A stretch of DNA of 64,000 nucleotides, taken from contig NZ_CP058649.1 in the NCBI RefSeq assembly GCF_018141445.1, positions 2,251,001 to 2,315,000 on the forward strand, given 5' to 3'. Position numbers and translations under genes: made by a program. The notes below the pieces were generated by a model that was not told where the DNA came from, made no database searches, and saw only the letters and a program-made list of their open reading frames with translations. The stretch is from Vallitalea pronyensis. Lineage in GTDB: Bacteria; Bacillota; Clostridia; Lachnospirales; Vallitaleaceae. This document shows positions 9,078 to 18,062 of the stretch, in pieces. Positions within the stretch are counted from its first letter, which is position 1. Each line of letters begins with the position of its first letter.

Positions 9078-11225
9078 GTGTTATATGATCCTATATTGGA
9101 TACATCCATCAAAACCGATGAACATGACATGACAGATGGGAAGGCTTACTGGATATGGTACCCAGGTCAAAGAGTTGCCCATCTTCATAAAGATAAGATA
9201 AAAACATCACAAAAACGATTCAAATATTTAGGCTACCCAGGAACATTTAGGCAGCCTATTTATGTGGCCTATTATAAAAAAACATTGACAGTAGAAAGTA
9301 AACAAATTGTTAGATGGGATACGTTAGGCAGCTGCCGTATGCGCATGTCCATTAATGGTATGGAACTTGACATGACCCGCCGTGAAACAGCATTAGAAGC
9401 AGGGCATTATAAGCTGTTTGTATCCATTGATTTTGCAGACACCTTGCCTTGTTTTTATATGGAAGGCGGTGACGCCAATACCTCCCACGATTGGTTAGTC
9501 AGCCTAGATAAGCAAGTGTGGCAAGAAGCAGCTTATTTACCTGAATACAATAGGAGAGACAGGTCGCCTATGTCAAGCAGGGAGATAAGTATGACAATTG
9601 CTCCCAAACATATCACCTGTAGTAGGAACCTGCTGCAGGAAGGTGCACATTATGTCAACCATGATGCAGGTCATATGGTCATTGATTTTGGGTATTATGA
9701 ATTAGGCAAGGTCACTTGTCAAGCAAAAGGAGAAGGGACACTTAAGATGGTTGTCGGTCAATCCCTTGAAGAAGTGCAGGAATGGGATGACACATTCCTT
9801 GAACAGATACAAAAAGATTCGGAAAATATTCAATCAACATGGCAGACTTATGGCTCTTCCACACAAGCTTGCCGTTATGCAAAAATCACATTAACAGGGT
9901 CTATTCAGGTAAAGTCTATGATGTTTCATGCCCAGGTTTGGCCTGTTACCTATCATGGTGGTTTTCTTTCTGATGATGCATTACTCAATGCTTGCTGGTC
10001 CATGGGTGCAGCAACAGTCCATAGCTGTATGCACGAATTCCTCTTAGATGCGATCTATCGAGATGCCTTGCCTTGGGCACTTGATGGTTTCTGCGCCATG
10101 GAAGCTTCAGATTATCTATTTTTTGATGAACAGATAGCTCATCAGCATATCATGTCTCAGATGTTGCCACTCCATTCGGATATGAGTGACTTAGGTGTGA
10201 TTTATTTGGATTTTCAATTGCATACACTCCTAGGTATAGAATATAATTATCTTGTAAGGAAAAATAAAACGTTCTTAAAAGCATGTAAAAATGTCATGGA
10301 CCATACGCTGGCAACCTATATGGCACTCCAAGATGCAAGCGGTTTTATTAGCGCATCAACCCTTAAAGGGGCTCATTTTTTCCCTGATTGGGCTGTCAAT
10401 GAAGCAATAGGTCCGGATGTGTATGGTACACCAAGTTATGTGCAGATGATGTTGATGCATTGTTTTGAATTCGCCGCATATGCATCCGGTATATTGGGTG
10501 ACGAAACACAACAAGCCCTCTATACGCAACAGGCTCAAAGATTAAGAAAGCATATCGAGGATGTTTTTTATGATCAGGAGCAAGGTGTTTTTCGTAACGG
10601 ATATTTTAAGAATGGCAAAATGGATGGACGTTTTACAATTTTTTCTCAAGTATTTGGGATCTTATATGATTTGGTTCCAGACGATAAGTATCCGTTAATG
10701 GCTCTTGCCATAAAAAATGGTACAGTTAAGAGACACCCATCCATAAGCTTAAACTATTATTTTGAGTTACAAGCCTTGTGTCAATTAGGTGAGACAGACA
10801 TGGCACTAGCATCTATACGCCGGCATATAGGTGGCATAATAGCCTCTGGGGATGTGCGGGTCTATGAAGATATTCATGCAAAGGGTCTTCGAACACTTGA
10901 TTTTTATGGTCGCAAGTATGGAAAAAGCCTTTGCCACGGGGTTATGGGTGCAGCACCAGTCACTGCATTAAGTAAATATGTGATGGGTATTCAACCACAA
11001 TGTACAGAAGGCTTTGACTATTGCTTTAAACCCTTAAAAAGCTCACTTAAAAAAGTAGAAGGCTCCGTACCCACACCGAAAGGGGCTATTCACGTGTATT
11101 ATGATGAGAAAACCACCCTTATCACCATACCCCAAGGTATAACCGTATATTTACATGATTATGAAACAGAAAAAGGACAAACATCCATTAACGAACAAGG
11201 TGAATACCACTTAAGAAAACGCTAA
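9078..11225 (+). CDS. GH78-like (alpha-L-rhamnosidase-type) six-hairpin glycosidase
   Basis: The start is a GTG with a perfect AGGAGG seven bases upstream. The 715-residue protein lacks a signal peptide, so it acts in the cytoplasm on imported oligosaccharides. Its N-terminal half is beta-rich. The C-terminal half is an (alpha/alpha)6 barrel of the bacterial rhamnosidase type, with LLDAIYRDALPWALDG (about 315-330) lining up with the DxxxRDxxxW acid motif of GH78. The fold assignment is fair, but rhamnose specificity is not proved; related unsaturated or modified sugars are possible. It sits between the importer and the isomerase genes of the same cluster. Confidence 0.75.
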   Translation: MLYDPILDTSIKTDEHDMTDGKAYWIWYPGQRVAHLHKDKIKTSQKRFKYLGYPGTFRQPIYVAYYKKTLTVESKQIVRWDTLGSCRMRMSINGMELDMTRRETALEAGHYKLFVSIDFADTLPCFYMEGGDANTSHDWLVSLDKQVWQEAAYLPEYNRRDRSPMSSREISMTIAPKHITCSRNLLQEGAHYVNHDAGHMVIDFGYYELGKVTCQAKGEGTLKMVVGQSLEEVQEWDDTFLEQIQKDSENIQSTWQTYGSSTQACRYAKITLTGSIQVKSMMFHAQVWPVTYHGGFLSDDALLNACWSMGAATVHSCMHEFLLDAIYRDALPWALDGFCAMEASDYLFFDEQIAHQHIMSQMLPLHSDMSDLGVIYLDFQLHTLLGIEYNYLVRKNKTFLKACKNVMDHTLATYMALQDASGFISASTLKGAHFFPDWAVNEAIGPDVYGTPSYVQMMLMHCFEFAAYASGILGDETQQALYTQQAQRLRKHIEDVFYDQEQGVFRNGYFKNGKMDGRFTIFSQVFGILYDLVPDDKYPLMALAIKNGTVKRHPSISLNYYFELQALCQLGETDMALASIRRHIGGIIASGDVRVYEDIHAKGLRTLDFYGRKYGKSLCHGVMGAAPVTALSKYVMGIQPQCTEGFDYCFKPLKSSLKKVEGSVPTPKGAIHVYYDEKTTLITIPQGITVYLHDYETEKGQTSINEQGEYHLRKR

Positions 11226-11267
11226 GTCGTCCAATGAAAAATTTATATGAAAGAGGTGGAAAAGGCT

Positions 11268-12107
11268 ATGAGAATTGGCGGTAATATACTATTACCTTAT
11301 GAGCATCCTGATGAGTGGCTGAAAATTGTAAGAGACTTAGGATACAGTACCGTTTTATCGCCTGTTAAAAAAGAAAATGCAACAGAAGAAGAAATTAAGG
11401 CCTATGTAACCCATGCTCGTCAACACAATATTACCATAGGTGAAGTAGGGGTCTGGAATAACCCTATGGCTCTTGATGCACATGTGCGCAAAGAGGCCAT
11501 TGACTATTGTATCAGACGCTTACATTTAGCCGATGCGCTGGGTGCCAATTGCTGTGTCAACATTGCAGGAGCAAGAGGAGAAGGTTGGGCCAGCCTGTAT
11601 GAAGCCAACTATACAGATGACACCTATGCACTGGTTGTAGACACCATCAGAGAAATTATTGACGCTGTTAAACCGACAAGAACATGTTATACCATTGAGA
11701 GTATGCCATGGATGGTGCCAGATTCACCAGAACAGTATCTAAAGCTTTTAAAAGATGTAGACCGTTCAGCCTTTGGCGTTCATTTAGATTTTGTTAACAT
11801 GATCAACAGCCCTAAAAAATATGCCCAGAGAGACGCTTTTATCAAGTCTTGCTTTGATTTGCTTGGGCCCCATATTAAAAGCATACACCTGAAGGATATT
11901 AAGTTTACAGAAGTGATACCATGCCATCTAGAAGAATGCCAACCGGGTCATGGGGATTTGAATTTTGGGAAGATACTGCAATGGTGTGAAGGTGTGGATA
12001 CGGATATTTCAGTTTTTGTGGAGCACATGTCCCAACAAGAGGATTATAAACAAGCGGTCAAGTATATACGGGATATAGCAAAAACAGTTCATGTGCATGT
12101 GATTTAA
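11268..12107 (+). CDS. Sugar phosphate isomerase/epimerase (xylose isomerase-like TIM barrel)
   Basis: The ATG at 11268 is preceded by AAGAGGTGG; the earlier ATG at 11247 has no ribosome site and lies inside that signal's upstream leader. The 279-residue product fits the AP-endonuclease 2/xylose isomerase-like barrel. It has metal-ligand-like residues at conserved strand ends: Glu in YTIESMPW, His-Asp in GVHLDFVNM, His in IKSIHLKDI and Glu in SVFVEHM. Family members isomerise or epimerise sugars or act on inositol derivatives. A second paralogous barrel follows within 40 bases, so the two probably catalyse successive steps on the sugar freed by the hydrolase. Confidence 0.85.
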   Translation: MRIGGNILLPYEHPDEWLKIVRDLGYSTVLSPVKKENATEEEIKAYVTHARQHNITIGEVGVWNNPMALDAHVRKEAIDYCIRRLHLADALGANCCVNIAGARGEGWASLYEANYTDDTYALVVDTIREIIDAVKPTRTCYTIESMPWMVPDSPEQYLKLLKDVDRSAFGVHLDFVNMINSPKKYAQRDAFIKSCFDLLGPHIKSIHLKDIKFTEVIPCHLEECQPGHGDLNFGKILQWCEGVDTDISVFVEHMSQQEDYKQAVKYIRDIAKTVHVHVI

Positions 12108-12145
12108 CCTAAGCTTTTATGCTAAAAGAAAAAGGAGAACAACCA

Positions 12146-12928
12146 ATGAAAATAGGTATATGTGCGTGGGTATTACCCGTAAAAGAAATAGAAGCCATAC
12201 CATTAGCGAAACATTTTGGATTGGAAGGTATTACCATTGATTATGGCGACGAAAACAAAGGGTTTGTGTTAAGGGATGAAGCCATAAGGGCTGCTTATCT
12301 GGAAGCCATTCAAAAACATAATATGGACATACCCACCATGGCGTTGAACCTTTTATGTCAAAGAGGGATGACCAAAAAAGAGAACCATGGTTTTGTGAAA
12401 GAGGTGCTTAACGAAAGTATTGAAATTGCTCAATTAATGGGAATACCTAAACTTCAAATACCAAGTTTCTATGATAACCTCATAAGAACAGAGGAAGACC
12501 TAGACAATACCATTGACATGTTTCAGTATGCCTGCCATTTAGGCAGTCAATATGATATCGTCATTGGCTCAGAAAGTGTCATGACCATCAAGCAGCATGA
12601 AAAGTTCTATCAGGAAGTCCATTCGGAATATTTAACCACCATTTTTGACACCCAGAACCCATGGCGGATGTTGAACCAAGATGGTCTAAGGATGGCCAAG
12701 TATATGGCACCTTTTACAGGGGAACTCCATGCAAAAGACAGTCATAGGAATGGACCATTTGAACTACAGCTTGGTGAAGGAGATGTTAACTGTACGGATA
12801 TTATGAGGTTCTACGCAGCAGCTGGCTATAATGGGTGGATTCAGTTGGAGAGCGCCTATGGCCGTATGCAAGATTATGAAAGGATTTTGAAGAAGGATAT
12901 TAAGCGGATTAAAGAGATTTGGAGGTAA
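12146..12928 (+). CDS. Sugar phosphate isomerase/epimerase, second copy
   Basis: AAAAAGGAG precedes the ATG at 12146; the ORF extends to 12119 but those nine codons contain the ribosome site. The 260-residue protein is another xylose isomerase-like barrel, with Glu in VIGSESVM, Asp in TIFDTQNPW, His-Lys in GELHAKDS and Glu in WIQLESAYG as likely metal ligands. It is clearly diverged from its neighbour, so this is not a recent duplication. Pairs of such barrels next to a Gfo/Idh/MocA dehydrogenase are common in oxidative sugar or inositol breakdown. Confidence 0.85.
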   Translation: MKIGICAWVLPVKEIEAIPLAKHFGLEGITIDYGDENKGFVLRDEAIRAAYLEAIQKHNMDIPTMALNLLCQRGMTKKENHGFVKEVLNESIEIAQLMGIPKLQIPSFYDNLIRTEEDLDNTIDMFQYACHLGSQYDIVIGSESVMTIKQHEKFYQEVHSEYLTTIFDTQNPWRMLNQDGLRMAKYMAPFTGELHAKDSHRNGPFELQLGEGDVNCTDIMRFYAAAGYNGWIQLESAYGRMQDYERILKKDIKRIKEIWR

Positions 12929-12932
12929 AATC

Positions 12933-13931
12933 ATGAAAAAGATTAATTGGGGAATCATTGGCTGCGGCGGCATAGCTGCTAAATTTACAACGGGTCTTGC
13001 AAGTCTTGAAGACGCAACGTTGATAGCTGTTGGTTCAAGAACACCTGGTAAAGCAAAAGCTTTTGCCCATACATACAACGTCAGCACAAGCTATGATTCT
13101 TATGAAGACCTACTAGCCGATGATAGGGTAGATGTGGTTTATGTAGCAACCACCCATAATTTTCATTATGAGAATGTATTACAGTGTTTATTGGCTGGAA
13201 AACATGTATTATGTGAAAAGGTCTTTACCATTAATGCAAAACAAGCCCATCACTTACAGCAGGTAGCCATAGAAAAAAAGCTGTTCCTTATGGAAGCCAT
13301 GTGGACCAGGTTTTTACCAGCAACAAAAGAAATCATGAAAGTAATTGCCGATGGGGTAATTGGTGAAGTGAAGTTCATGGAAGCAGACTTCTCTTTTAAA
13401 ACAGCCATGGACCCAGAAGGACGTTTTTATAATAGAGCATTGGCTGGCGGTTCACTGATGGACTTGGGCATCTACACCGTCTCTTACGCCAGTATGCTAT
13501 TTGGCAGACAACCGGCTACCATTAAAACCAATGCTTGTATGACCCCAACAGGCGTAGACGAGCGCAATACCCATATTTTTGAATACCCTGATGGAAAAGC
13601 AGCATTACTCACATCTTCCTTTGCTTATTATGCTAGAACACAAGCCCTCATTGCTGGAACCAAAGGTCATATAGAAATACCTGCCTTCTTCCATGCCCAA
13701 ACATTCATGGTAAAAGCAGGGGACAAAACAATCCACTATGAACTACCTTTTGAATCAAACGGTATGGGTTACGAAGCCATGGAAGTCATGGATTGTATAC
13801 GAACAGGGCGCTTACAAAGTGATATCATGTCCATGGACGAAACAGTAGCCATTATGGAAACCATGGATGCCATTAGAAAAGAATACGGGTTGGTGTATCC
13901 AGAGCATATGGAACGGATCATCACATCATAA
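12933..13931 (+). CDS. Gfo/Idh/MocA family oxidoreductase
   Basis: The 332-residue protein starts with a Rossmann NAD(P)-binding motif (WGIIGCGGIAAKF, residues 5-17) and the family's VYVATTHNFHYEN and CEKVFTINAKQA segments; the EK Lys is the conserved catalytic residue. The C-terminal alpha/beta domain begins with the LMEAMWTRFLP helix. The family oxidises or reduces sugar alcohol carbons with NAD(P). It follows the second isomerase by four bases and ends the tight run of sugar genes, so it probably handles the same sugar. Confidence 0.92.
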   Translation: MKKINWGIIGCGGIAAKFTTGLASLEDATLIAVGSRTPGKAKAFAHTYNVSTSYDSYEDLLADDRVDVVYVATTHNFHYENVLQCLLAGKHVLCEKVFTINAKQAHHLQQVAIEKKLFLMEAMWTRFLPATKEIMKVIADGVIGEVKFMEADFSFKTAMDPEGRFYNRALAGGSLMDLGIYTVSYASMLFGRQPATIKTNACMTPTGVDERNTHIFEYPDGKAALLTSSFAYYARTQALIAGTKGHIEIPAFFHAQTFMVKAGDKTIHYELPFESNGMGYEAMEVMDCIRTGRLQSDIMSMDETVAIMETMDAIRKEYGLVYPEHMERIITS

Positions 13932-13937
13932 AGCATA

Positions 13938-13975
13938 AGAGGGCTTTACCATCCAGGTATGTGCCCTCTATTGTT
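13938..13975 (+). terminator. Probable terminator after the oxidoreductase
   Basis: AGAGGGC at 13938-13944 pairs with GCCCTCT at 13963-13969, with a small inner TACC/GGTA stem. The T tract behind it is weak (ATTGTTGT), so read-through into the mutarotase gene is possible. Confidence 0.55.
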
Positions 13976-14125
13976 GTATCTAGGTACCAGCATGGATACA
14001 ACAGGCATTTTACATGTTATGAACATGATTTTTACACAACAGGACATTGCTTGTGGAGGCTTAATCCATTATAATAAAATAAGTATGATAACCTATGAAA
14101 AATCCATATTGAAAGCAGGGATAAC

Positions 14126-15001
14126 ATGATAAACGTATTAGAAAATGACGTACTAAAAATAGAAGTAAATGCTTTAGGCGCTGAATTATCAAGCATGATG
14201 ATGAAAGAAGATGGTACTGAATATCTATGGCAGGGCGATCCAGCATCATGGAAAAGAAAAGCACCTGTTCTATTTCCTATCGTTGGTGGTCTAAAAGATA
14301 ATGAGTATTATGTGGATGATAAACGGTATGGATTAAGTCAGCATGGTTTTGCTAGAGACATGGTTTTTACCCTGAAGGAACAATCCAATCAGTCCTTGGT
14401 ATATGAACTGATGTACTCGGAAGAGACATTGACGAAGTATCCTTATAGATTTGTTTTGACCATTGGGTATACTTTAGAAGGGAACAATTTACATATAGGC
14501 TATCAGGTGAAAAATCTAGACACAGATACCATCTATTTTTCAATCGGTGCACACCCAGGTTTCAATGTACCTTTGGAACAAGGTGAGACACTTGAAGATT
14601 ATTATGTCGCATTTGACCAGCCAGAAACAGTAAGCCGTTATGCGTTAACAGCCAATAACACCGTTGGTATTAAGTGTATACCGTTTCTTCAAGAGGAACA
14701 GCAGTTTCATCTGACACAGGATATCTTTCATGAAGGAGCCATCATTCTATTAGACCTTGTATCCAATAAACTGGCTCTTAGAAGCAACAAGAGTGATAAA
14801 GCTATTATCATAGCCTATGAAGGGTTTCCATATATGGGTATATGGGGCATGCCCCATCGTTCGCCTTTTGTCTGCCTTGAGCCTTGGTATGGGGTTGCTG
14901 ATTTTGATGACACGGATAAACAATATAAGACCAAAAAAGGTATTCAAAACTTAGAAGTAGGAGAAGAATTCTCAGCCAGATACACCATGACAATCGAATA
15001 A
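14126..15001 (+). CDS. Aldose 1-epimerase family protein (LacX/YeaD-like)
   Basis: This 291-residue protein is an all-beta mutarotase-fold protein. It shows the start-of-fold ELSSMMMKEDGTEYLWQG segment, the FPIVGGLKD region with nearby HGFARD (catalytic His candidate), and SIGAHPGFNVP with the second conserved His-Pro. Family members interconvert sugar anomers or bind phosphosugars. It has its own 190-base upstream region but belongs functionally to sugar cluster 1. A strong hairpin terminator follows at 15081. Confidence 0.85.
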   Translation: MINVLENDVLKIEVNALGAELSSMMMKEDGTEYLWQGDPASWKRKAPVLFPIVGGLKDNEYYVDDKRYGLSQHGFARDMVFTLKEQSNQSLVYELMYSEETLTKYPYRFVLTIGYTLEGNNLHIGYQVKNLDTDTIYFSIGAHPGFNVPLEQGETLEDYYVAFDQPETVSRYALTANNTVGIKCIPFLQEEQQFHLTQDIFHEGAIILLDLVSNKLALRSNKSDKAIIIAYEGFPYMGIWGMPHRSPFVCLEPWYGVADFDDTDKQYKTKKGIQNLEVGEEFSARYTMTIE

Positions 15002-15080
15002 AAAAGCTTCAACATCTATTTTTTTTGTTATAGCCAAATCTTATATAATCATTAAATATTATCCATGATATGAAAAAATT

Positions 15081-15122
15081 ATAGATTCACATGAAGTGAG
15101 TCTATTCTTTTTGCCTTTTTTT
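15081..15122 (+). terminator. Rho-independent terminator after the mutarotase-like gene
   Basis: A 10-bp stem (15081-15090 with 15096-15105, one G-T pair) with a 5-base loop is followed by a T-rich run (TCTTTTTGCCTTTTTTT). It separates sugar cluster 1 from the redox genes. Confidence 0.8.
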
Positions 15123-15185
15123 GGGGGTACAATCATAGCATAAGATAAACAAGAAAGAAATCATGAGTGAAAGGTGGTGGGGTAT

Positions 15186-15890
15186 ATGGCAGGCGATCAA
15201 GTATTTACAAGTACTGTATTTATTGCAGGATTTATATCATTTTTCTCACCGTGTATATTACCATTATTACCTGTATATATATCTTATTTTGGTGGTGAGG
15301 GCGAAGCAAAGCTTAGGAAGATAGGACCTTTGAAGATAAACCCAACAATCGTACTTAGGACATTTTTATTCGTTCTTGGATTAGCCACCAGTTTTGTTCT
15401 TCTTGGATTTGGGGCAGGTTCTTTTGGGGCTGTGATTTATAGTAAGACTTTTATTACCATACTGGGTATCATTGTCATTCTATTAGGTATACACCAGACG
15501 GGTCTTATTCATGTAAAATTCCTTGAACGGGAAAAGAAATTACAAATTAAGCGAAGTAAAAGGAATGATTTATTTGGTACTTACTTATTAGGATTTGCAT
15601 TTAGTTTTGGCTGGACCCCATGTATTGGACCGGTTCTTGGAGCAGTACTTGGTATATCCGCTAGTGAAGGGCAAGGCGTATATGGCGCATGGCTCATGTT
15701 TATTTATTCACTAGGTATGATGATACCGTTCTTAATTATTAGTATTTTCTCAGATAGTCTTCTGAGACATGTGAAGAAACTGAATAAATACATGCCGGTC
15801 ATACGTATCGTTGGCGGTATTGTTATTATCATAATGGGTATTCTACTGATGACAGAAAATCTTAATGTGATTATGACATTATTTGAATAA
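15186..15890 (+). CDS. ccdA: CcdA/DsbD-type membrane thiol-disulfide carrier
   Basis: I place the start at the ATG at 15186, eight bases after AGGTGG; two in-frame GTGs at 15174 and 15177 fall within that site. The 234-residue protein has six membrane segments and the CcdA signature SFFSPCILPLLPVY (first redox Cys, about residue 23) and GFAFSFGWTPCIGPVLG (second redox Cys, about 150). The family passes electrons from cytoplasmic thioredoxin across the membrane to outside thioredoxin-like proteins. The next gene encodes exactly such a protein, and the third a methionine sulfoxide reductase. Confidence 0.93.
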   Translation: MAGDQVFTSTVFIAGFISFFSPCILPLLPVYISYFGGEGEAKLRKIGPLKINPTIVLRTFLFVLGLATSFVLLGFGAGSFGAVIYSKTFITILGIIVILLGIHQTGLIHVKFLEREKKLQIKRSKRNDLFGTYLLGFAFSFGWTPCIGPVLGAVLGISASEGQGVYGAWLMFIYSLGMMIPFLIISIFSDSLLRHVKKLNKYMPVIRIVGGIVIIIMGILLMTENLNVIMTLFE

Positions 15891-15917
15891 ATGATGAATG
15901 GAAAGGATGGATGAATA

Positions 15918-16598
15918 ATGACTTATATCAAACAAATGGGTATTGTATTAGCTCTTGTGTTAGTCATAACAGGTTGTGCCAGCAAAGTGGAGGATACAAA
16001 AGACAATGGCGACATGATGGATAAGGATCAACAGACAGAAGATATGCAAGATAATCACTCAGATGATGACATGACAGATGATAAGGACATGGATGATGAG
16101 ATGACAGATGACGCCATGAAGGATGACATGAAAGACAATGCGGAAGACGATGCAATGGCAGTTGAAGTGAAGAATAAAGGTAAAGAAGCCAATGATTTTA
16201 CATTAACAGATATCAACGGGGAGACACATACCCTTTCAGATTATAAAGGCAAGAAAGTATACTTGAAGTTCTGGGCATCATGGTGTTCCATTTGTGTAGC
16301 TGGATTGAGTGAAGGGGATGAATTAGCAGGTGCTGACAATGACTTCGAAGTATTGACCATTGTATCTCCAGGGTTCAGTGGTGAAAAGAATGCAGAAGCC
16401 TTTACAGAATGGTTTAATGGTCTTGGTACAGAACACATGAATGTGTTGTTTGATGAAGGCGGGGATATAGCCAAAGCATATGGCGTTAGAGGCTACCCCA
16501 CATCGGCATACATTGGATCAGATGGTATTTTAGTGAAACAACAACCAGGCCATAACAGTAATGAGAAAATTACGGAAAGCTTTGAAGCAATCTATTAA
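15918..16598 (+). CDS. TlpA-like thioredoxin-fold lipoprotein with Asp/Met-rich linker
   Basis: A lipoprotein signal (lipobox VITGC, Cys at about 20) anchors this 226-residue protein outside the membrane. Residues about 24-77 form a highly acidic spacer with repeated DDM/DKDM/DEM units. The rest is a TlpA/AhpC-TSA-like thioredoxin fold with ANDFTLTDINGETHTLSDYKGKK and the active site WASWCSIC. It should take electrons from CcdA and hand them to the MsrAB lipoprotein downstream. The Asp/Met-rich spacer is odd: it could bind metal, or its methionines could act as an oxidant sink; both are inference. Confidence 0.9.
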   Translation: MTYIKQMGIVLALVLVITGCASKVEDTKDNGDMMDKDQQTEDMQDNHSDDDMTDDKDMDDEMTDDAMKDDMKDNAEDDAMAVEVKNKGKEANDFTLTDINGETHTLSDYKGKKVYLKFWASWCSICVAGLSEGDELAGADNDFEVLTIVSPGFSGEKNAEAFTEWFNGLGTEHMNVLFDEGGDIAKAYGVRGYPTSAYIGSDGILVKQQPGHNSNEKITESFEAIY

Positions 16599-16627
16599 AG
16601 GATTCACTAATATTCTCCTAGGATAAG

Positions 16628-16654
16628 AGCACCTGCTATCGAGGTGCTTTTACC
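16628..16654 (+). terminator. Terminator after the TlpA-like gene
   Basis: AGCACCT at 16628-16634 pairs with AGGTGCT at 16642-16648, followed by TTTT. It lies between the thioredoxin-like gene and msrAB, so msrAB may have its own promoter in 16655-16780. Confidence 0.7.
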
Positions 16655-16793
16655 CGTTTCATTAAAACTAAGTGACCCCTTAATGTTTCCAAAAACGCTA
16701 GTCTATAGAATTATTTGATGAGACATACTAAAGAACCAATGTAATAGCATGATTCAGTTTTGACGAGTTTATATAAGAAAGGTGGTAGATGAG

Positions 16794-17912
16794 ATGAAAT
16801 ACGTAGGTGCTATTGCTTTATTGACACTAATCGTTGTCTTAATATCCAGTTGTACATCAGGAACTACCACAGGAGGTGTTAAGGCCAATATGGAACATAT
16901 GGATACAGCCTATGAAAGTGGGTTACCAGATAATCCCAATGCAGGCATTGACTATTCACAGACCCCATTAAAAGAAATATGGCTGGCAGGTGGATGCTTC
17001 TGGGGTATTGAAGCCTATATGGCAAGAATTTATGGTGTAGCAGATGTAACAGTAGGGTATGCTAATGGTAACACCGAAAACCCAACCTACGAAGAAGTCA
17101 TTGGTGGGTCCGGACATGCAGAAACCGTTCATGTCACCTATGACCCAGAGCGGGTTAATTTAGAAACACTATTGACGTATTTTTTCAGAGTGGTTGACCC
17201 TACAAGTGTGAATAAACAAGGAAATGATCGAGGCAGTCAATACCGTTCAGGTATATACTATCAAGATGAGACAGACTTGTCTATCATTGAAGAGGTTATA
17301 GCAGAGGAACAGAAAAATCATGATAAAGCCATTGTAACGGAGGTAGAACCTCTAGAGGCTTATGATCTGGCAGAGACATATCACCAAGATTATTTAGAAA
17401 AGAATCCCAATGGCTATTGCCATGTGGACTTTAAACATTTAGATGAGGAGGTCATTGTTATCGACGAAAACAAATACAAGAAACCAAGTGATGATGTGTT
17501 AAAAGAGACATTAACGGATATACAATATCGTGTGACACAGTTAGATGATACAGAAAGAGCTTTTAGTAATGAGTATTGGGATAACAAAGAAGCTGGTATC
17601 TATGTGGATGTAGCAACAGGTGAACCACTCTTTACATCCCTTGATAAGTACGATTCCGGCTGTGGATGGCCCAGCTTTACCAAACCCATTGTGGATGAAG
17701 TGGTGCATTACGAAGAAGATACCACATACAACATGGTGAGAACAGAAGTTAGAAGTCGAGCAGGGGACAGTCATCTTGGGCATGTGTTTGACGATGGACC
17801 AGAAGATCAAGGCGGAAAACGTTATTGTATCAACAGTGCATCCATCAAATTTATTCCAAAAGATGATATGGAAGCTGAAGGTTATGGCTATCTATTAAGC
17901 TTATTTAAGTAA
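16794..17912 (+). CDS. msrAB: Bifunctional peptide methionine sulfoxide reductase MsrA-MsrB, lipoprotein
   Basis: The ATG at 16794 follows AAAGGTGG; the GTG at 16782 lies in that site. A lipoprotein signal (Cys near residue 20, VLISSC) puts the 372-residue enzyme outside the membrane. The MsrA domain has the catalytic [11 protein letters not shown] near residue 65. The MsrB domain (from about 230) has DSGCGWPSF (recycling Cys) and [11 protein letters not shown] (catalytic Cys). The two Zn-binding CxxC pairs of many MsrBs are replaced ([11 protein letters not shown] and [13 protein letters not shown]), as in the Zn-free Neisseria PilB type. With CcdA and the TlpA-like protein it forms an outside repair chain for oxidised methionine. 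Confidence 0.95.
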   Translation: MKYVGAIALLTLIVVLISSCTSGTTTGGVKANMEHMDTAYESGLPDNPNAGIDYSQTPLKEIWLAGGCFWGIEAYMARIYGVADVTVGYANGNTENPTYEEVIGGSGHAETVHVTYDPERVNLETLLTYFFRVVDPTSVNKQGNDRGSQYRSGIYYQDETDLSIIEEVIAEEQKNHDKAIVTEVEPLEAYDLAETYHQDYLEKNPNGYCHVDFKHLDEEVIVIDENKYKKPSDDVLKETLTDIQYRVTQLDDTERAFSNEYWDNKEAGIYVDVATGEPLFTSLDKYDSGCGWPSFTKPIVDEVVHYEEDTTYNMVRTEVRSRAGDSHLGHVFDDGPEDQGGKRYCINSASIKFIPKDDMEAEGYGYLLSLFK

Positions 17913-17946
17913 GACATTGCAGTTTTAAAACCTTAAGGCTATAATG

Positions 17947-18003
17947 GAGATAAGAGTGATTGTTAACCATACATGTATGGCTAAGGTGCTCTTATCTCAT
18001 TTA
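17947..18003 (+). terminator. Hairpin terminator after msrAB
   Basis: A 10-bp perfect outer stem (17947-17956 with 17989-17998) contains an inner stem around CCATA/TATGG. A moderate A/T-rich tail follows. It ends the redox block before the next two-component pair. Confidence 0.65.
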
Positions 18004-18062
18004 TTATGTTCCATAAAACCAGAACTTATATGCAAGATATCTATTTCTATAAAGAGAGGGTG

